From contig JACNKR010000057.1 of NCBI GenBank assembly GCA_014381925.1, positions 1 through 39,830 of the forward strand: a stretch of 39,830 bases of DNA. Reading direction: 5' to 3'. This DNA comes from Fidelibacterota bacterium. GTDB taxonomy: Bacteria; Fidelibacterota; Marinisomatia; SCGC-AAA003-L08; GCA-2689995. Within the stretch, counting starts at the first letter, position 1, and the number at the start of each line of letters is the position of its first letter. The notes under the pieces were generated by a model. That model made no database searches. It was given only the letters and a program-made list of their open reading frames with translations, and was not told the origin of the DNA. Below are positions 36,601-39,830 of this stretch, one piece after another. The translations under genes and the position numbers were made by a program.

Positions 36601-39600
36601 TAAATCATCACATGTGTATTCATTATCTGCATTATGAGGTACCTGCCAGTAACCACCACCTGCTTCATCAGCTTGACCTGCAGGAACAGATACATCAGCT
36701 TCAGGAGCTTGGTTTGGTTCTGGTAAAATAGTAACTGTAATATTTGTGTTAATGGTATTTGAACCATTTCCACCATTTGTTAACCAGTTATTATCTGTCA
36801 CAGCTAAATCAAAGTTATAGCTTGATCCACTACCTGAGTTTGGCTCAGTTACTGTGAATGTAACATCTGATCCGTTACCATCAGCAAAATCACTGTCAGT
36901 GTCAAAATCAATATCACCACTCCAACTTGCGTCAAGTGTATATCCTTCATGATCTGTATAAGCGGATGCTAAATTAATTGTCATTGGTGTACCTGATTGG
37001 TCAAGACCATCAGCATCAGTACCACCAGCACTTAATCTACCGATACCATCATGTGCTGTTGTATATGTGTGATATAAGTAAACATCATCAGAACCATCAG
37101 TTACTAGACCTTCGTCTGTTTCTGGTCCACTTCCTTCTCCAGAAGCTGTAGATGAAATTACAGAATCACAATCATTATTATTACCATCATTTGTACATAA
37201 ATCAGTAAATGCAGGGTCAACATTTGCAACAGTTGTTAAACTTGTTGATGTTGAAGCACCTTCACCTGCACCATTATGTGCAGTTACTGTGTATGTATAT
37301 GATGTAGAAAATTCAAGATCATCTTCTGAATCAGCTAAAGAACCATCTGCACTTGCAGCATGAGAACCAATAGCCATACCATCTCCAGTTGAACCAGGTC
37401 CACTTGAAGATGTAACAGTATAACTAGTAGCTGGATATCGTTGCTCAAAAGAATTACATCGTGTTAAATCATAACTTAAAGAACCGTTTGGATCATCAAA
37501 ATCAACACCTTCTACTGAAACAGAATCACATGAATCATCTGTGTCAAAACCTAAATCAGATCCTGGCTTCCAATCTGTACCAGAAGCTAAAGCACTTGCA
37601 TCTGAACTTGATGATAAACCATCAGCTTGTTCAGGTACTAAGTTACCCACAATAAAATCAATAGATACCGGTGTATTAGATTGAAGTGTTAATGGAATAG
37701 TGACTGCATCTCTTTCAAGCTTGTAGTAAGCTCCACTATGTCCACCACCATTTACTAATGCATAAACAGGTACATATGTGTTTGCAGCTGATACTAAACC
37801 ATCTGTAACTCCACCTGGGGAAATAGTAACTGTAGCTAAACCACCCGTTTCTGCAACCACAACACCATTAAATGTTGTTTGGTTATTAGAAGCATAATGA
37901 TCATCATTTAATGCTCTAATATCATAAGCCCACTGACGACCCCATCCAGTTTGCTCATCCCAATTATTTTCAATATAGAAATGAATTTCATTATCTGGAT
38001 TACCAACATTCATTTCAGGCACATCCCAATATGCATCATAACCATCAGATGCTGGAGGAAGTGGTTCTGTAATTCCTGCAGCAGAAGCAGCTTGACTGCT
38101 TTCGTAATAGAAACCAATTCGGTTATTCATATCATTAATATATTGTTGACCTAATACAGTCATTTCTGCGGTAATGTCAAATTTCCATACTTCACCAGCT
38201 GGTGGATCTGCTGTTGTTCCAGCACCAGTATCACCAGATAATGCACCATATTGACTTGAAGCAGAAGTTGTAATTGCATATTCAGTCGTTGGATTTAAAC
38301 CAGAAATTGAAATTGATGTATTTGGAGATGAATTACAAATGTCATCAGCACATGCTGTGTACATCCAGTTTGCATCGCCACCATAATTTTCAGCTCCTGA
38401 GAAAGTAACTAAAATAGAATATGTAGAAATTTCAATTGCACTAATTACTAATTGACCTGCTGCATAAGCAGTTGTTGAACCAGAACCTGTAGCTGTATCA
38501 CTACCTGATTGGTTACCTGAAGTTACATTTGCATCATAAGAAGTACCCGCTTGTAAACCACAGAATGTAGTTGGAGAAGTTGCCCATGTAGTAGATTCAC
38601 CATCAACAGTTACAGTTACACCATTGTAACCAAAGTCTTCTGTAAATGCAACATCTACACAACCATCAGCACCTGCAGTAACATCTACTGAATTAACAGA
38701 AGGTGTTGGCATATCACCAGGGTTTGCTATAGCATCATTACCATAAGTTAAACTATTACCACCTGCATCAACAGCACCATTGTCTGTTGTAACAGTTAAT
38801 GTAGCATCAGTATTAAATGCTCCATCAAATCCAAAACCAGAAGCACAAGCAACAGCTGCACCGCCATCTACTGAACACGTATAACTATCTGAACCAGCCC
38901 AGTTTGCAGTTACTTCAAAACCGTAATAACTAAAACTAATCGCTAAATCAGCTGGAGCAAATGTACAACAACTTTGATCTGCAGCACCTGCATCTCCTGC
39001 ACAATCAAAACCATCATCATAGTGGTTTGTTGCATTAACATCTGAACAACCTGCATATAGACATGAACCATCATCATTTATTGCATCACCAGCAGAAGCA
39101 CCCGCATGTGCGTTAACAGCAGTGGCATCACCACAACCATTATATGCACAAGCACCAGTACCATTACCAATTGCATCAAATGTATCCCAAGCACCTGCTG
39201 AACCACCAGATGTTAGGTCACAACCCGCACCAGCTAAGCAAAAATCAGTTGCACCAAATGCAAAACCATCACTACTACAAGCAGTTCCACTACCTGTTAC
39301 ATCAAGTACACCAGCACTTGTCATTCCACCAGCAGCTGGAGCACTAGATCCTACATTGTAGTACATTTTGCCTTCACTTGCATCATAAAAATTAAATGTA
39401 ACAACAGGATCATAAGTACCAGGTACATAATTTGGATACCCAGCAGCAGCTTCTGTATTTGCATCTTTAAATTCTGCAACGACTGTAATTACATTGTTTA
39501 CTTTTGGCAGGTAAGACCAACCAACATTTTGACCATCGTACATTACACCAATGATATCACAATCTTCAGTATCACATGTACCAGTACCACCACCTTCAGC

Positions 39601-39777
39601 ACCTGCATCAACAGCTGCACCATTCAAGGTTATATCATCAAATAATATAAATGCTTGACTAGTCGAAACCGATGGACTCCATTGTTCTCCTGGACCATAA
39701 CTTGGATAGTATCCTCCCGCATACATCGAAGTCATCATTAGTCCCACTAACAATACCATAACTTTCTTCATTTCCAT
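33664..39777 (-). CDS. Giant acidic Ala/Gly/Asp-rich surface protein with type IX sorting domain
   Basis: 2037 aa, or 2035 from the better-spaced ATG at 39771. Signal peptide KKVMVLLVGLMMTSMYA. Regions in order: N-terminal beta domain (20-200); two GC.D..A.N...DGSC-type Cys motifs (210-272); FN3-like repeats (about 275-525); WKFDITAEMTVLGQ domain (530-660); Ser/Thr/Gly-rich FN3-like stretch (720-850); cadherin/PKD-like domains (850-1190), one holding a Ca-binding loop DLNMNGEYDAGE (1111-1122); more FN3 (about 1290-1480); a GWNLVSPKL domain (about 1630-1790); sorting domain (last 80 residues: YPNPFNPVT, SGVYLVKV, KVMLMK). Composition is far richer in Ala/Gly/Asp than the Ile/Asn-rich neighbours, and the ribosome site is strong, so an abundant surface-layer-like protein is possible (inference). 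No catalytic motif seen. Confidence 0.87.
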   Translation of the reverse strand: MEMKKVMVLLVGLMMTSMYAGGYYPSYGPGEQWSPSVSTSQAFILFDDITLNGAAVDAGAEGGGTGTCDTEDCDIIGVMYDGQNVGWSYLPKVNNVITVVAEFKDANTEAAAGYPNYVPGTYDPVVTFNFYDASEGKMYYNVGSSAPAAGGMTSAGVLDVTGSGTACSSDGFAFGATDFCLAGAGCDLTSGGSAGAWDTFDAIGNGTGACAYNGCGDATAVNAHAGASAGDAINDDGSCLYAGCSDVNATNHYDDGFDCAGDAGAADQSCCTFAPADLAISFSYYGFEVTANWAGSDSYTCSVDGGAAVACASGFGFDGAFNTDATLTVTTDNGAVDAGGNSLTYGNDAIANPGDMPTPSVNSVDVTAGADGCVDVAFTEDFGYNGVTVTVDGESTTWATSPTTFCGLQAGTSYDANVTSGNQSGSDTATGSGSTTAYAAGQLVISAIEISTYSILVTFSGAENYGGDANWMYTACADDICNSSPNTSISISGLNPTTEYAITTSASSQYGALSGDTGAGTTADPPAGEVWKFDITAEMTVLGQQYINDMNNRIGFYYESSQAASAAGITEPLPPASDGYDAYWDVPEMNVGNPDNEIHFYIENNWDEQTGWGRQWAYDIRALNDDHYASNNQTTFNGVVVAETGGLATVTISPGGVTDGLVSAANTYVPVYALVNGGGHSGAYYKLERDAVTIPLTLQSNTPVSIDFIVGNLVPEQADGLSSSSDASALASGTDWKPGSDLGFDTDDSCDSVSVEGVDFDDPNGSLSYDLTRCNSFEQRYPATSYTVTSSSGPGSTGDGMAIGSHAASADGSLADSEDDLEFSTSYTYTVTAHNGAGEGASTSTSLTTVANVDPAFTDLCTNDGNNNDCDSVISSTASGEGSGPETDEGLVTDGSDDVYLYHTYTTAHDGIGRLSAGGTDADGLDQSGTPMTINLASAYTDHEGYTLDASWSGDIDFDTDSDFADGNGSDVTFTVTEPNSGSGSSYNFDLAVTDNNWLTNGGNGSNTINTNITVTILPEPNQAPEADVSVPAGQADEAGGGYWQVPHNADNEYTCDDLLAYDDQSCDDNRASITLSHDGSFDADCPAEDPLCEENDFWWSEAVMGMSYNDLNMNGEYDAGEPCNDGCLWDFDENGIAPAVNDGAESHANDHQQRHDGGTGNIWTLTVQDNYGAENTAARGFYVLPEPNTRAYSSSATDANSSHKYDGDAGGDDDDVHYLPEGADVTTVTVNTGGVSDADGDNITFTTTLNGEAIAESSGDCGGSCETGGFSRDLGPGEYTVTTCAQDSYEGYEYLMYASPANGATDAVDASVETTQNAPECTSFSFVVIAEPAAVDVTSLATTDQGMSYISMSWDASDHSINGNTAQLSELGENATHYVVERTTNPTNTDSWSTITTLNVVREYNKRDCSGKEDVYDNFSDACEDPTSAQASDDGEWYFMGKDGGSFHFLDEGLAPNTTYNYRVFAINSHGRSSGTGNVLTHSTEAKPEMSFSRDMSAEIYAVGDMTNTMTASFSAADGLGGHNISSVTSSYTTYEGTSSNTDGYHNGPAGEAVAGPDDVNFSYAVSAWETDHGQSIEVCFLDAGDFWGYDKEGACASSASFTGSEEFLHNPYTYNGWHVFGAPMYASISMDNLMSAGLSDYSAGSDFVWFTQSGAFGEAHMYNFGQAYFLGLNHELVSFTMEGNILSSQEDTDLENDLSLSGHSLVRGWNLVSPKLVRPVDVDMLTITDDLGTHTWAEAQTLGLVSGEVLGTNGSANFESDSFSPWTGFWIHASKTCELGVAPHAFDLAKEEVEVDYMVWNMNIEASPVSGNARGDIIKLGLSDIASNDIVNGEDTEDIPVMTMADSYLDLYMKDANGMRFWKNTKAMITPDQGQAWSINGYSANSLSDVRLEWTMDELDVAYDITMFVNGEAINMREESSIVVSTEALNSITVIVGNDPLASGLGTPASFALNDAYPNPFNPVTSMQLSLDADGFTSVKVYNLMGQVVDVLHEGMLQAGYHQISWTADVVPSGVYLVKVEQGDKIATQKVMLMK

Positions 39778-39779
39778 TT

Positions 39780-39785
39780 CTCCTT
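39780..39785 (-). promoter_or_regulatory. Start-deciding Shine-Dalgarno of the 2037-aa gene
   Basis: AAGGAG on the minus strand is 2 nt from the ATG at 39777 but 8 nt from the ATG at 39771. Spacing therefore favours the second Met (MKKVMVLL) as the true start. Confidence 0.8.
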
Positions 39786-39830
39786 ATTTTATAGAAATAT
39801 TATTAACTAACATTAAAAAGGTTTTTCTCC

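Noticed and set aside
36168..39361. Plus-strand His/Leu/Gln-rich and Ala/Pro-rich ORFs
   Set aside because: They are antisense to the 2037-aa gene, whose signal peptide, domains, ribosome site and terminator are all coherent.
1..39830. Prophage or insertion element suggested by the S74 tail-fibre-like gene
   Set aside because: No integrase, capsid, terminase, portal, transposase or att-like repeats; the S74 protein has a signal peptide and sits among secreted proteins.

Overview
The window is AT-rich and dominated by very large exported proteins. Six complete proteins end in a C-terminal beta-sandwich sorting domain with the YPNPFNP (once YPNPANP) signature used for type IX secretion. Dockerin-like calcium repeats, Cys-rich modules, LamG domains, FN3/PKD/Ig-like domains and an S74 fibre accompany them. 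This combination, with Ile/Asn/Lys-rich proteins, suggests a marine bacterium of the FCB superphylum, most like Candidatus Marinimicrobia (SAR406). That placement is inference. I see no rRNA, tRNA, CRISPR array, transposase or type IX machinery gene.

Layout. Positions 1-5121 (minus): a 3'-truncated cell-surface protein with 12 four-cysteine modules plus a dockerin; a second surface protein with four modules of the same kind; and, directly abutting it upstream, a TPR protein with two Fis-like helix-turn-helix (HTH) segments. Positions 5353-9330 (plus): a three-gene operon of an exported oligopeptidase B, an exported intradiol dioxygenase fused to a dockerin and sorting domain, and a two-CBS protein. 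Positions 9398-10757 (minus): an ECF sigma factor, a one-TM protein (probable anti-sigma) and a Spy/CpxP-like periplasmic protein. Positions 10881-15458 (minus): a choice-of-anchor-B-like beta-propeller protein, a two-block leucine-rich repeat protein ending in a dockerin, a very small Cys-rich gene overlapping it by 4 nt, and a periplasmic heavy-metal-associated (HMA) protein. Positions 15726-31460 (minus): a 1738-aa protein with nested domain insertions, a 2794-aa LamG giant and an S74 self-cleaving fibre protein. Positions 31669-33447 (minus): a TPR-TM-HTH regulator. Positions 33664-39777 (minus): a 2037-aa acidic Ala/Gly/Asp-rich surface protein with a strong ribosome site.

Working view (inference): this is an accessory surface-display island. 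Cytoplasmic or membrane TPR-HTH regulators sit beside giant secreted cargo. A sigma/anti-sigma/periplasmic-chaperone cassette may monitor envelope load. Modules (four-cysteine unit, dockerin plus a 'GIQ' domain, and the 'GAF..ELRGV' module) are shuffled among the cargo proteins. Two cargo genes 18 kb apart share an almost identical 82-nt end spanning the last codons and the terminator, which points to recent copying or conversion.
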